A stretch of DNA of 64,000 bases from Desulfobacterales bacterium (GCA_030066985.1 JASJAN010000009.1:24596-88595); one strand, 5' to 3'; positions 14,710-23,398 are shown, numbered from the stretch's first letter. The notes: a model not told the origin generated them from the letters alone. Numbers and translations: made by a program.

Positions 14710-17365
14710 TTGTGATTTTAGCGGCGCATGTTTTCCATCCGCCCGCATTCGGTTCGGCCAGATCGCTTAAGTCAATCAGATTCATGGCATCGTTGGCATT
14801 GACCGCCAGCGGAACAAAAAGCTGGCCGGTTTCGATGCGATTGCTGCAATCAATTTTGCGTTGGATTTCACCCCATTGGGTCTCAATTTTTACGGTATCC
14901 CCATCTTTTAGTTTCAGTTGATCTGCATCCGAACTGTTAAGGGCCACATTTCCGACATGGTCAAAATCTTGAATGCGCTCAGAGGTGCTCGTTCGGGTGC
15001 CGCTGCCCAGGTGATAGCGCAAAGAGCCCAATATGGCCGTAAATGGATAAGTCCCATCAGCGGGTTCATCCGCTGTTGAGACCACTGGTGAAAAAGATAC
15101 CTTCTCGGAAGTGTCGGCGTTCCCAAAAACTGCCATTGGGCTGGCGGGTTTCACCCAGGCGGTGTCGCCAGCATTTAATTCGGCATAAGCAGGTACCAGA
15201 CGGCGGATCTCATCACGGATTTTTTCGAGGGTGCCATACGCCTCAGGGGCTCCCAAACGGGACGCCAGCATATCCAGGATTTCCCAGTCGGCCTTGGCCT
15301 TGCCGGGCGGAGGCACCACGGCTGAAAAATTTTGGATGCGGCCTTCCAAATTGGTAAAGGAACCGTTCTTTTCGCTGGTAGCGGCAGCGGGCAAAACTAC
15401 ATCTGCCAGTTTGACGATTTCACTGTCCAGAATATCCTGCACAACGAGGAGCTCTAACTTTTTCAGCGCTGCTTTCACACGTTGCGGCTGTGGTAGAGAC
15501 CGCAGCGGATTTTCACCCATGATATACAGGGCTTTGAGCTGGCCGTTTTCAGCCGCCTCGATAATCCGCGCCATATTCAGGCCCGGATCCGGGGAAATCT
15601 TGACATCCCAATTCTTTTCCCATGCTTTTCGGTTGCCATTTTCAACGATCGGCAATCTTCCGGGCAGCAGGTCCGGCACTGTGCCCATATCCATGGCGCC
15701 GTTCTGATTGCTCTCTCTGGCCAACAGATACAGTCCGGCACCCTGTGTGCCCAGACTCCCGGTCATCAATGACAGATTGAGAATCGCGCCCAGGGCGTGC
15801 GTGCCATAACGTTGCTGCAAAATGCCATGACCGATGACAAATGCGATGCGTTTTTCTTTAATCAATTCGGCCATGGCATTTAATTGTTGCATCTTAAGTC
15901 CAGTCAAGCGGCAAACTTTATTCATATCCAGCGAAGACAACGCATAGGTAAAAAGACTGAATCCTTCAGCGTAGCGGTCAATAAACTCAGAATCGTAGTC
16001 ATTGGTTTCATGCAGCAAAGCGGCCAGGGCATTGATCAATTCCAGATCGGTGCCGGGTGTGATGGGAAGCCATAAGGATGAAAAGCTAACCAGTTCGGTT
16101 TTGCGCGGGTCGACCACAATCAGCGGAACGCCGTTTTTAGCCGTGCGCTTCAGATGGTAGCTGACCACTGGAAGAGAGTGGTTGGGGTCGGCCCCAAGGA
16201 CCACGATGGCATCTGCTTTTTCCAAATCGCTGAAAGGTGTCGGGCGACATCCACCGCCGGTTTTTTGATCTACGATGTTTGCTAAAAATTGCCCGGAAAC
16301 ATACCCGCCGTTGTCGACATTGTTGGTGCCGACCAGCACCCGAGCTATTTTTTGAAACAGATAATTTTCTTCATTACTGCACTTTGAAGAGCCCATGAAA
16401 GCAATGCTTTGCGGTCCGCTTTCATCCTTTATTTGGTGCAACCGTTTGGCCACCTGATCCAGGGCTTCATCCCATGAAACCGGGGCCAATTGGGTGGTAT
16501 CATCTTCTCCTTTTTTGGGCATCATCGGAGCGATGAGGCGCCGTCGCGAATTTAAAAAATCATGGGCAAAATGGCCGCGCACACATAGGGTGGCCTTGTT
16601 GACACTATCGGGCAAATGCGCCGGATTAACGTCGATGACTTTGTTGGCGGTTTGCCCCATGGCCAGGCTGCAACCCACGCCGCAAAAACTGCAAATTGAA
16701 AACGACTCCTGCGTCGGGCTACCGACGTATTGGTTGTTTTTGGCCGACAGTGCACCGGTGGGGCACATGGAAACGCAGGTGCCGCAAAAGGTGCAATTTG
16801 AGCGCTCAAGCCCCTGTTCATGAACCGTTGCCGGTCGAGATGTAAAACCTCTCAAATTATAATCAATGGCACCGACCACCACCAGTTCATGATCTGCCCG
16901 GATGCATTTTCCGCACAAAATACATTTGCTCAAATCACGGGTAATAAACGGATTGGCCTGCTCCAGAGGCTTGTAGTTGGGCATGGCATACAGATCCGTT
17001 TCGCCAATACCCATCTGCGAGGCGACCCATCGTAGTTGACAGCGGTTGCCCTTGCTGCAAACTATGCAGGATTCCGGATGTTCGGCAATCATCAAGCGGA
17101 CGATATTGCGGCGATGGCTCAGGATGCGCGGTGTATCGGACAAAAGTTTCATATCCGCTGCAACGGGGGTAACACACGAAGCCATCAGGCGACCACTTTC
17201 TTGATCCTCCACCAGACAGAGCCGACAGGCGCCAAAGGGTTTCAGATCCGGATGAAAACAGAGGTGGGGTATCTTAATGCCTTTTTGGGTCGCAGCTTGT
17301 AAAATAGAAGTCCCGGGGGGACAGCTAATCTTTTTATTGTCGATGGTTAAGACGATGTTGTCCAA
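14702..17365 (-). CDS. FdhA/NuoG-like molybdopterin-fold iron-sulfur protein lacking the Cys/Sec ligand
   Basis: The 887-aa chain has the domain order of NAD-linked formate dehydrogenase alpha or NuoG. First is an N-terminal [2Fe-2S] domain (HLCFHPDLKPFGACRLC, later SCVTP). Next are a NuoG-type His-Cys site (HPESCIVCSKGNRC), two [4Fe-4S] motifs (CILCGKC, then CTFCGTCVSMCPTG) and a CSFCGVGC cluster. The molybdopterin-binding fold follows (ATLCVRGHF, GSSKCSNEENYL, VVLGADPNHS, VVDPRKTE). Where formate dehydrogenases have RxCH with the metal-ligating Cys or Sec and a His, this protein reads DNGGYVSGQF. By eye both residues are lost. No in-frame TGA is present, so it is not a selenoprotein. It probably conducts electrons, NuoG-like, rather than oxidising formate. 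The nearest genes, nuoE and a MetF paralogue, fit one complex. Confidence 0.85.
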   Translation of the reverse strand: MDNIVLTIDNKKISCPPGTSILQAATQKGIKIPHLCFHPDLKPFGACRLCLVEDQESGRLMASCVTPVAADMKLLSDTPRILSHRRNIVRLMIAEHPESCIVCSKGNRCQLRWVASQMGIGETDLYAMPNYKPLEQANPFITRDLSKCILCGKCIRADHELVVVGAIDYNLRGFTSRPATVHEQGLERSNCTFCGTCVSMCPTGALSAKNNQYVGSPTQESFSICSFCGVGCSLAMGQTANKVIDVNPAHLPDSVNKATLCVRGHFAHDFLNSRRRLIAPMMPKKGEDDTTQLAPVSWDEALDQVAKRLHQIKDESGPQSIAFMGSSKCSNEENYLFQKIARVLVGTNNVDNGGYVSGQFLANIVDQKTGGGCRPTPFSDLEKADAIVVLGADPNHSLPVVSYHLKRTAKNGVPLIVVDPRKTELVSFSSLWLPITPGTDLELINALAALLHETNDYDSEFIDRYAEGFSLFTYALSSLDMNKVCRLTGLKMQQLNAMAELIKEKRIAFVIGHGILQQRYGTHALGAILNLSLMTGSLGTQGAGLYLLARESNQNGAMDMGTVPDLLPGRLPIVENGNRKAWEKNWDVKISPDPGLNMARIIEAAENGQLKALYIMGENPLRSLPQPQRVKAALKKLELLVVQDILDSEIVKLADVVLPAAATSEKNGSFTNLEGRIQNFSAVVPPPGKAKADWEILDMLASRLGAPEAYGTLEKIRDEIRRLVPAYAELNAGDTAWVKPASPMAVFGNADTSEKVSFSPVVSTADEPADGTYPFTAILGSLRYHLGSGTRTSTSERIQDFDHVGNVALNSSDADQLKLKDGDTVKIETQWGEIQRKIDCSNRIETGQLFVPLAVNANDAMNLIDLSDLAEPNAGGWKTCAAKITKA

Positions 17366-17389
17366 GCGGCTGACTCCTTTTGTTAGTGG

Positions 17390-17490
17390 GTTGGTCCGCC
17401 TGCGGCGGATTAACCCGTTTGCCGGTTAACCGGCAATCAAAAATGCAATTGCCGATAACGGGCACAACGGGCAACCGGGAAACGGATAAA
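17390..17490. repeat. Inverted repeat of GTCCGCC and CCCGTTTGCCGG units
   Basis: GTCCGCCTGCGGCGGATT is followed by AACCCGTTTGCCGGTTAAC and, after a short loop, by GCCGATAACGGGCACAACGGG-like inverted units. It is the same family as 9093-9215 and 35018-35123. Its edge abuts the stop of the MetF paralogue (17492), on the 3' side of that minus-strand gene. Confidence 0.6.
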
Positions 17491-17491
17491 C

Positions 17492-18367
17492 CTATTTTAA
17501 TTTTGCTGCATCCAGATAATTTTTTAGCTTTTCTTCACCGCCGATGGTAATGATATGAACGCCCTGGCACAAATCTTTGAGGCCGGTGACAATATCAGCA
17601 AAAATTTCAGTGCTGGCTTTGAGCTTGTCCGGTGCCTGGGCCAATTTCTGGATCATCCATTCCGGCACCAGGCCGGATTTTAAATGCCGGTTGAGAAAGC
17701 GTCCCATGCCGGCGGTGCGCAGGATCATGACCTCGGCAATGACCGGCACGTTAAAGGTATCGACCCGGCGCAAAAACTTGGCAAATTGATCGACATCAAA
17801 AACAGGCGTGGTCAGGAAATATCCGGTGCCCATTTTGGTCAGCTCCTCCATTTCCTTCATTTCCAGATCGGGCACATTTTTGCCCCAGGACGACTCCACG
17901 CCTGATCCCACCAGAAAATCAGCTTTGGATTTGAGGGTATCGCCTTCAACGGTTTGTCCCTTTTTGATGTGTTCCAGTACCGATTGCAATTTACCGGCGT
18001 CGACATGGAAAAACATCATTTCCTGCAAACTGTCGCCGGTAATGCGATAATCCTCGGTAAATACCAGGAGGTTATCGATCCCGGCTTCGTGGGCGTCAAC
18101 CAGATCTTTTTGCAATTGAATGCGGTTTTTATCTCGGGTGGTGGTTTGATAAATCGGCTCAAATTGATTTTGATCCAACAGCTGGCAGGTATTAATGGTG
18201 TCCCCGACCACCCCTTCAAATTCGACTTCAGACAGTGAAACACCATCTACCCGCCCGCGCACTTTGGATAGGCTGCGGACCAGATCTTCCGGTTCCTGGT
18301 CGATGGGCGCCTGAATTTCCGAGGTCACGACAAATTGCTTTTTTTTCAAAGCTTCCTTTAATTTCAT
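17492..18367 (-). CDS. Divergent MetF-like TIM-barrel paralogue
   Basis: This 291-aa protein aligns end to end with the metF product of the same cluster. Matching pieces are FVVTSEIQAP/FVVTSEVAPP, TTRDKNRIQLQ/TCRDRNRLALQ and GVHIITIGGEEK/GVHIMAIGKEEK. Key sites differ. The LTGD loop becomes VFTED, and the Gln of FIQTQAVYD is replaced in YFLTTPVFD. The folate pocket may therefore be altered, and it could be a structural subunit, bind a modified folate, or act on another one-carbon compound. I chose ATG 18367 because GGAGGC stands directly upstream; a longer frame to 18490 has no support. It is the first enzyme gene after the HTH-receiver regulator (49-bp gap). Confidence 0.85.
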   Translation of the reverse strand: MKLKEALKKKQFVVTSEIQAPIDQEPEDLVRSLSKVRGRVDGVSLSEVEFEGVVGDTINTCQLLDQNQFEPIYQTTTRDKNRIQLQKDLVDAHEAGIDNLLVFTEDYRITGDSLQEMMFFHVDAGKLQSVLEHIKKGQTVEGDTLKSKADFLVGSGVESSWGKNVPDLEMKEMEELTKMGTGYFLTTPVFDVDQFAKFLRRVDTFNVPVIAEVMILRTAGMGRFLNRHLKSGLVPEWMIQKLAQAPDKLKASTEIFADIVTGLKDLCQGVHIITIGGEEKLKNYLDAAKLK

Positions 18368-18416
18368 GGTGCCTCCTTGGCTGGCTTTGCGGATCGTCCC
18401 CTTTGTTATTGTGCGG

Positions 18417-18989
18417 TTAATGCAGCTCGAGCAAGCGGGCCACCTCTTCTTTGAGTTGGGGCAGCGGGAACGGTTTGGAAAAACAGGCATCCGCGCCGTA
18501 CTGTTTCATCTTTTTAAACTTATCCTCATCCAGATAAGCGGACAGTACGATGATTTTAGTGTTGGTCGTATCGGGATTTTCCTTAATTTTTTTACAGACC
18601 TCATAGCCTTTGATATCGGGCATCATGATATCCAGGATCAGCAGATGGGGGGCAAAGTGATTGATCTGCAGCCCGGCTTCAAATCCATCGGATGCTGATA
18701 TCACTTCATAATCAAATTCGTCCTCTTCGAGTGCCTGCACGATGGTTTCGACGATGATCGGATCATCATCGACCACCAGAATTTTTCTTTTTAAGCCATC
18801 GGCTTCCTGATCCGGAATCGGAATTCCCTGCTTTTTCATGAAAAATTCCAGATCTGACCGGTTGATGCGCCGATGTCCGCCGACGGTCTTATAGGCCTTA
18901 ATATGCCCGGATTCAATCCAGTTGATAATGGTTTTTGCAGACACATTACAGAGCTGGCTTGCTTTAAACACTGTTAATACGTCTTCCAT
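18417..18989 (-). CDS. Response regulator with N-terminal excisionase/MerR-type HTH
   Basis: Residues ~1-55 form a helix-turn-helix of the excisionase/MerR type (VFKASQLCNVSAKTIINWIESG, shown as residues 7-28, then TVGGHRRINRSDLEFF). Residues ~70-187 form a receiver domain with the acidic pair VVDDDP, phospho-acceptor Asp in LILDIMMPD, Ser in VLSAYL and Lys in SKPFP. This DNA-binding-first architecture is the reverse of most response regulators. It is the first gene of the MetF-Nuo cluster and probably controls it. A PAS histidine kinase on the same strand 350 bp upstream is a candidate partner. A promoter with TTGACA is seen upstream. Confidence 0.88.
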   Translation of the reverse strand: MEDVLTVFKASQLCNVSAKTIINWIESGHIKAYKTVGGHRRINRSDLEFFMKKQGIPIPDQEADGLKRKILVVDDDPIIVETIVQALEEDEFDYEVISASDGFEAGLQINHFAPHLLILDIMMPDIKGYEVCKKIKENPDTTNTKIIVLSAYLDEDKFKKMKQYGADACFSKPFPLPQLKEEVARLLELH

Positions 18990-19030
18990 ATGATCGCTCC
19001 TTTCACTTATTTTATTTATTATAGTTTTTT

Positions 19031-19059
19031 CTATAAATATAGTTTTTATGCTTTGTCAA
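19031..19059 (-). promoter_or_regulatory. Likely sigma-70 promoter of the MetF-cluster regulator, with AT-rich repeats
   Basis: On the minus strand TTGACA (19059-19054) is followed after 16-17 nt by TTTATA/TTATAG. The segment also holds an inverted repeat TATAG-TTTTTT-CTATA (19020-19035) and a second TATAGTTTTT copy at 19038-19047. More TATAGAAATTATAG lies near 19150. These could be binding sites for the HTH protein encoded just downstream. The rest of the 353-bp spacer between the regulator and the kinase shows nothing else. Confidence 0.5.
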
Positions 19060-19342
19060 GCTTTTTCGGTGAATTTTAGAAAATATTTTTAAAAAATGGT
19101 CAATTTTTTAACGATAATTTGGTTTGCGATTCAGATAAATTTCAGTTTTTATAGAAATTATAGAATTTTTGGCGAGTAAGTACGACTTTGATCTAATATG
19201 CGGGGAATCTTCTTTATTATTCGGATAGCGTCTTTAGCACTGGCTGACCTAATTTAAGCCTCTTCCAAGAAGAAAATCTCATTTTGGTCTATTGGGGTTA
19301 TTGAGAAATCGCTTCAAGGCATACGAATCGGTGAGGAAAACG

Positions 19343-21190
19343 TTATGGTGCTGAGGCTTCTTGTTCGGCTGCTGTTTCCTGCAGGATGGGAAAGGTGATT
19401 GTAAAGGTGGTTCCCGAGCCTTCCTGGCTCTGGACCTGAACATCGCCGCCATGATCTTTGATGAAACCATAGCAAACCGATAACCCCAGACCCACGCCTT
19501 TGACGCTGTCTTTGGTGGTAAAAAAGCTGTCAAAAATCTTTTTGATGTGCTCTTCTTTGATACCGACACCGGTATCGGCTATTTTAATGTCAATATTCTC
19601 AGCGTCTGCTGAAGTCGCCACATTCAGGGTACCGCCTTTGGGCATGGCATCCCGGGCATTGGCCACTAAGTTGAGAAACACCTGACGCAGCTGGTTTTTG
19701 GAAGCCTTGATTTTCGGAAGCTGCTGTGCGAAATCGGTTTTGATTTTGATATCGTTCTCCTGCAATTGTTTTTCATGCAGCAGCAAAATTTCATCAAGCA
19801 CGGTGTTCACATCGACTGCTTGTTTCTCCTCCTGGTCCGGCTTGGAAAACGACAGCATCTTGCGCAATAATTCACTCAGCCTCACGGTTTCAGACAGCGC
19901 CATCTCCAGAACTTTGCGGCGTTTGCTCTGGGTGGAGATTTCGGTTTTCAGCAGCTCAAGGGTGTTCATGATGCCATACAACGGGTTGTTCAATTCATGT
20001 GCGATTTGAGAGGTTAGGCGCCCCATAGCCGCCAGTTTTTCCGACTGCAGGAGTTGCTCCTGGGTTCTACGCAAAGCGCGCTCCATTTCGAGGCGCTCTT
20101 TCAAGTCAACAAATGAGCCCACCGTTGCAATCTCCTTGCCGCTGGCATCGTATATAATGGCGGCTGACAGATTGCCTTCGATAACTTCCCCATCCTGGCG
20201 CATATAGACCATCGGGAATGCATTCAGGCGCCCAACACCGCCATTTTCCGGGCTTCTGAGCATCTGCATGACTTTGCGGGCCATCTCATCCGGATATATC
20301 TTTTGGATATTCATCTTGCCGATCACATCGGTTGCCTTATAGCCGATGCTTTCCTCGGCCGCGCGGTTCCAAATCAGAATATTGCCCTTCATATCCGTTG
20401 CCGTGATGGCATTGGGTGAGCTTTGAATGATCTTATTGATAAAATCATGGGCTTCCTTGAGCTGACGTTCCATCAATTTTCTTTGGGTAATATCGATATT
20501 GAGCCCTTCGTATCCAATTACATTTCCTTGCTGATCATAGCGAACATGGCCGGTGAGCAGCACCGGGATCGTGCTGCCATCTTTGCGTTTAAATTCGACT
20601 TCCCAATCGATCACGCGACCATCGTGTTCGATCATTTTTTTGAATTTCTGACGCTCTTCCGGTTTTACATAAAGATCGTTGGCGATATCGATATTTAAAA
20701 ATTCATCTTTGTTATCATAACCGAGCATATCCAAAAGGGCATGGTTGGCGTTCAAAAATTTGCCTTCTTTGCTGCTGATGAAAACACCGCAGGCTACATG
20801 CTCAAACAGATTTGCAAAATCGGCCTCAGAAGCCCGCAGCTTTTCTTCGCGCCTTTTCCTTTCAGTGATGTCACGATAAATACTGAGTTTCAATAACGTG
20901 CCGTCTTCATTCTCGAAAGGGATCTCAGTCATAAAATAGGTTTTGTCAACCAGCGGGACATAGACTTCGCGGCTAATATTTTTGCCTTTAAAGACCTCAT
21001 CAGAAACGCACCACGGACATTTTTCATCCGTTTGATTGATGACATCGTGGCATTTTTTACCGGTACCGTCACCAAATTGGGCAATCATAGCGCTGTTCAT
21101 ATATTCGACCACCAGGTCCTGGTTCATCACATATATGCCGTCTTCAAATGCCTCCAAAATTGCCGTTGACATTTTAATGCTTTTGTCCAT
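19343..21190 (-). CDS. Multi-PAS sensor histidine kinase
   Basis: This 615-aa cytoplasmic kinase has no membrane segment. Three PAS modules occupy roughly residues 10-110, 125-240 and 245-365. The first contains CHDVINQTDEKCPWC, a Cys pattern that may hold a metal or sense redox. The dimerisation domain has the phospho-acceptor His in SQIAHELNNPLYGI (~395). The ATPase domain shows the N box (LNLVANARDAMP), G1 (DTGVGIKEEHI), F (FDSFFTTK) and G2 (GVGLGLSVCYG). It is followed downstream by the HTH-receiver regulator, so the two may form a redox or metabolite-sensing pair for the MetF cluster. Confidence 0.92.
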   Translation of the reverse strand: MDKSIKMSTAILEAFEDGIYVMNQDLVVEYMNSAMIAQFGDGTGKKCHDVINQTDEKCPWCVSDEVFKGKNISREVYVPLVDKTYFMTEIPFENEDGTLLKLSIYRDITERKRREEKLRASEADFANLFEHVACGVFISSKEGKFLNANHALLDMLGYDNKDEFLNIDIANDLYVKPEERQKFKKMIEHDGRVIDWEVEFKRKDGSTIPVLLTGHVRYDQQGNVIGYEGLNIDITQRKLMERQLKEAHDFINKIIQSSPNAITATDMKGNILIWNRAAEESIGYKATDVIGKMNIQKIYPDEMARKVMQMLRSPENGGVGRLNAFPMVYMRQDGEVIEGNLSAAIIYDASGKEIATVGSFVDLKERLEMERALRRTQEQLLQSEKLAAMGRLTSQIAHELNNPLYGIMNTLELLKTEISTQSKRRKVLEMALSETVRLSELLRKMLSFSKPDQEEKQAVDVNTVLDEILLLHEKQLQENDIKIKTDFAQQLPKIKASKNQLRQVFLNLVANARDAMPKGGTLNVATSADAENIDIKIADTGVGIKEEHIKKIFDSFFTTKDSVKGVGLGLSVCYGFIKDHGGDVQVQSQEGSGTTFTITFPILQETAAEQEASAP

Positions 21191-21406
21191 ATGTCCTGAC
21201 CTTCATAAAGATTGTTGCCTGTCAATTTACCATAAACGTTTCAGCTCGGCTTGTCGAGATGAAATCTGTTGTATGGTCCGTCATAAAAACATTCGGCATT
21301 TCAATATTCAGCCTGGTTGACGTCAATAGATTTGTATCTATTTTATACAGTAATACTTTTCTGGTTCCTGGCTTCTTGCTACTGGCCTTTAGTAGGTGTC
21401 AGGTTT

Positions 21407-21507
21407 TCAGAGGACAGAAGTCAGAAGACAAATGACGGATGAATGCAATAGCAAGATGATGCAACATAAATGTCTTCTGCCCTCTGATATCTGTCGTCTG
21501 TCATCTG
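21407..21507. repeat. Degenerate CAGAGGACAGAAG repeat with inverted copy
   Basis: Left arm units TCAGAGGACAGAAGTCAGAAG (21407-21437 region) are answered by TGTCTTCTGCCCTCTGATATC and GTCGTCTGTCATCTG (21471-21507). The result is a long imperfect hairpin between the kinase and the ferritin-like gene, which are divergently transcribed. The rest of the 420-bp spacer holds another TGGC-rich string at 21361-21390 and the ribosome-binding site GAGGAGG of the next gene. Confidence 0.6.
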
Positions 21508-21613
21508 TTTACTGACCATTTAGCGACCAAAGGCTGACTGGTTTTTTCCAGGATAAACTGTCATTGAAGCGAATATTTGACGAATTGTAATAATGAAATG
21601 AGGAGGTAGCGTT

Positions 21614-22078
21614 ATGGGAAAAAGGATTGCCGATATTCTTGACATTGCCATAAAGCGGGAAGAGGAGGCCTATGAATTTTATATGGACATTCATTCCAAG
21701 GTTGACGATGCGAGTGTTAAAAGCACATTGGAATTTATGGCGGGTGAAGAAAAGAAGCACAAGGCCTTTCTGATCAGCTATCGCGATGGTCATTTCGGCG
21801 ATAAAGGTCTGCGCATGAGTGATGTTGTTGATTATAAAATTGCAGAATATCTTGAGGAACCGGAGATTAGTGAAGATTCCAAGCCTGAGGATGTCTATCT
21901 GGTGGCCTCCCATCGGGAAGCCAGATCCCATCAGTTTTATACCGAATTGGCCAACTTGCATGCCGAAGGCGAGCCCCGCCAAATGCTGCTTAAAATGGCC
22001 AACGAGGAGTTGAAGCACAAAGAAAAGGCGGAATATTTGTATTCCAATACGGCGTTTCCGCAAACATCGGGCGGGTAA
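21614..22078 (+). CDS. Ferritin-like / rubrerythrin-domain protein
   Basis: This 154-aa all-helical protein has a four-helix diiron pattern. ExxY occurs in IKREEEAYEFYMDIH (~residues 14-28), ExxxH in FMAGEEKKHKAFLI (~43-56), a third-helix Glu-xx-His-like motif in REARSHQFYTELA (~100-112), and EELKHKEKAEYLY near the C-terminus. It lacks the C-terminal rubredoxin domain of true rubrerythrin. Such proteins handle peroxide or iron in anaerobes. The start is fixed by GAGGAGGTAGCGTT just before ATG 21614. Confidence 0.88.
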   Translation: MGKRIADILDIAIKREEEAYEFYMDIHSKVDDASVKSTLEFMAGEEKKHKAFLISYRDGHFGDKGLRMSDVVDYKIAEYLEEPEISEDSKPEDVYLVASHREARSHQFYTELANLHAEGEPRQMLLKMANEELKHKEKAEYLYSNTAFPQTSGG

Positions 22079-22085
22079 TTCAATC

Positions 22086-22213
22086 GGTTCCGGGTTCAGA
22101 GGTTCAAGGTTCAGGGTTACTGCATTTAACTGCCGCCTAAAATTTTATAACTTTCAAGATCTGATTTTCTAAAGGTCACCATCCAACCTTTGAACCTTTG
22201 AACGCTGAACCTT
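22086..22213. repeat. GGTTCAAGG direct repeats with inverted AACCTTTGAACC copies
   Basis: GGTTCCGGGTTCAGAGG and GGTTCAAGGTTCAGGGTT (22086-22118) are mirrored by AACCTTTGAACCTTTGAAC and GCTGAACCTT (22185-22213). The right arm ends 2 bp from the stop codon of the universal stress gene. Close relatives lie at 14632-14654 and 56471-56595. Confidence 0.65.
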
Positions 22214-22215
22214 GA

Positions 22216-22659
22216 TTACGCGTCTATGGGAATTGTGGTTACCGGAACCGGAGAATTTTTAACAACCTTTTCTGTCACACTGCCGAAACGATAGTTGCCT
22301 TTCTCCCCATGACTGGCCATCACCACCATATCAACCTTTTCTTTCTCGATCAGTTTTAGAATCTCCTGCGCCGGGTCACCGATAGCGATATGCTTGATAT
22401 ACAGCGGGCAGCCATCCAGATATTTTTCACAGACCTGTTCCAGCCTTTTGGTGCCTGATTTTTCGGCAAATTCCATCAATTTGTCCACATGCGTGCGATC
22501 AAAATCACCGTACCAGGATTCATGGTGGGCAATATCCTCAATTACATACAGGACATGGATCTCGGCCTGATATTTTTGGGTCAACGAGGTTACATAGGGC
22601 AATGCCTTTTCTGAGCTGCTCGAAAAATCTGTCGGCCAGAGAACTTTGGTTACTTCCAT
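22216..22659 (-). CDS. Universal stress protein, UspA family
   Basis: This ~147-aa Rossmann-like protein starts VTKVLWPTDFSSSSEKAL and ends with the ATP-binding signature VVMASHGEKGNYRFGSVTEKV (quoted as residues near 118-138) then SPVPVTTIPI. The G-x2-G-x9-G-S/T pattern is mostly kept, suggesting an ATP-binding Usp. I place the start at ATG 22659 because AAAGGAGGG precedes it at normal spacing. An ATG at 22665 and a longer frame to 22698 are less likely. It stands alone, facing the ferritin-like gene tail to tail. Confidence 0.9.
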   Translation of the reverse strand: MEVTKVLWPTDFSSSSEKALPYVTSLTQKYQAEIHVLYVIEDIAHHESWYGDFDRTHVDKLMEFAEKSGTKRLEQVCEKYLDGCPLYIKHIAIGDPAQEILKLIEKEKVDMVVMASHGEKGNYRFGSVTEKVVKNSPVPVTTIPIDA

Positions 22660-22801
22660 GTGCATCCCTCCTTTAGTTGCGGTCCGAACAGTTAACAATC
22701 AAATGACTAATCTATAATACGAATTTTATTCAGCTTGTAAACACTGAAAAATGATAATCAGTATAATCTATCAGGGGCCGTTCAGCCTCGTCGATAATGC
22801 G

Positions 22802-23398
22802 CTAAATGAGTTCGATGATTTTTCTTGACGTATATTCACCGGTATCGGCCAGTGCATCTGTTGGTAAAAAATCGGACGCATTATAAGAATAAAGACAGGT
22901 CACTGCCGCCGGAAAATCATCATCAGCACAATAAAAGATGTAATTTAAAGCAATCTTAGGCAACGGATAAACGGTAAATGAAAAATCACCGGCATCTGCA
23001 TGGGTCCCCTGTGAGCCATTGAATTGCTGAGTGATCCGATTCGCTGCCTGTTCGATTTTATCGATATGGTCGACGAGAAGCCGTTCGGTATTCGACGCAA
23101 AAGCCCCCACATACGGCATGCTGTCAGGCATTTCCCGAAATGCTCTAAACGGGGCCAGTTGACAAGCAACCTCAGAGGCCTGCAGTGCATATAAGGATAT
23201 CACGATTCCCGCAGGACCAAATTCCGCCTTATCTCCTAATTGGATATCTTGCGGCGATATGCGGCAGTTTTCCCCAAAGGCCTGGAATTTATAATCATTG
23301 TCAATCCGGCTGGCCGGTAATCTGTCGGCAAGATCCTGTGGTAAATTGCTGTAAAGATGCTGGAGATTGTTTTTAATGATCTGTTCGTAGTTGCTCAT
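22802..23398 (-). CDS. DUF3786 domain protein
   Basis: The 198-aa soluble protein matches the pattern of DUF3786, a family found mainly in anaerobes that also carry corrinoid and iron-sulfur enzymes. Seen features are the SPQDIQLGDKAEFGP strand, VVISLYAL-like central strand (IVISLYAL), AFRAFREMPDSMPYVGAF, and the C-terminal FTVYPLPKIALNYIFYCADD, FPAAVTCLYSYNASDFLPTDAL block. Biochemical function is unknown. It has no same-strand neighbour within 100 bp. Confidence 0.75.
   Translation of the reverse strand: MSNYEQIIKNNLQHLYSNLPQDLADRLPASRIDNDYKFQAFGENCRISPQDIQLGDKAEFGPAGIVISLYALQASEVACQLAPFRAFREMPDSMPYVGAFASNTERLLVDHIDKIEQAANRITQQFNGSQGTHADAGDFSFTVYPLPKIALNYIFYCADDDFPAAVTCLYSYNASDFLPTDALADTGEYTSRKIIELI

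Noticed and set aside
14702..17365. Selenocysteine formate dehydrogenase
   Set aside because: There is no in-frame TGA and the Cys/Sec position appears to be Ser, so neither a Sec nor a standard catalytic formate dehydrogenase is supported.
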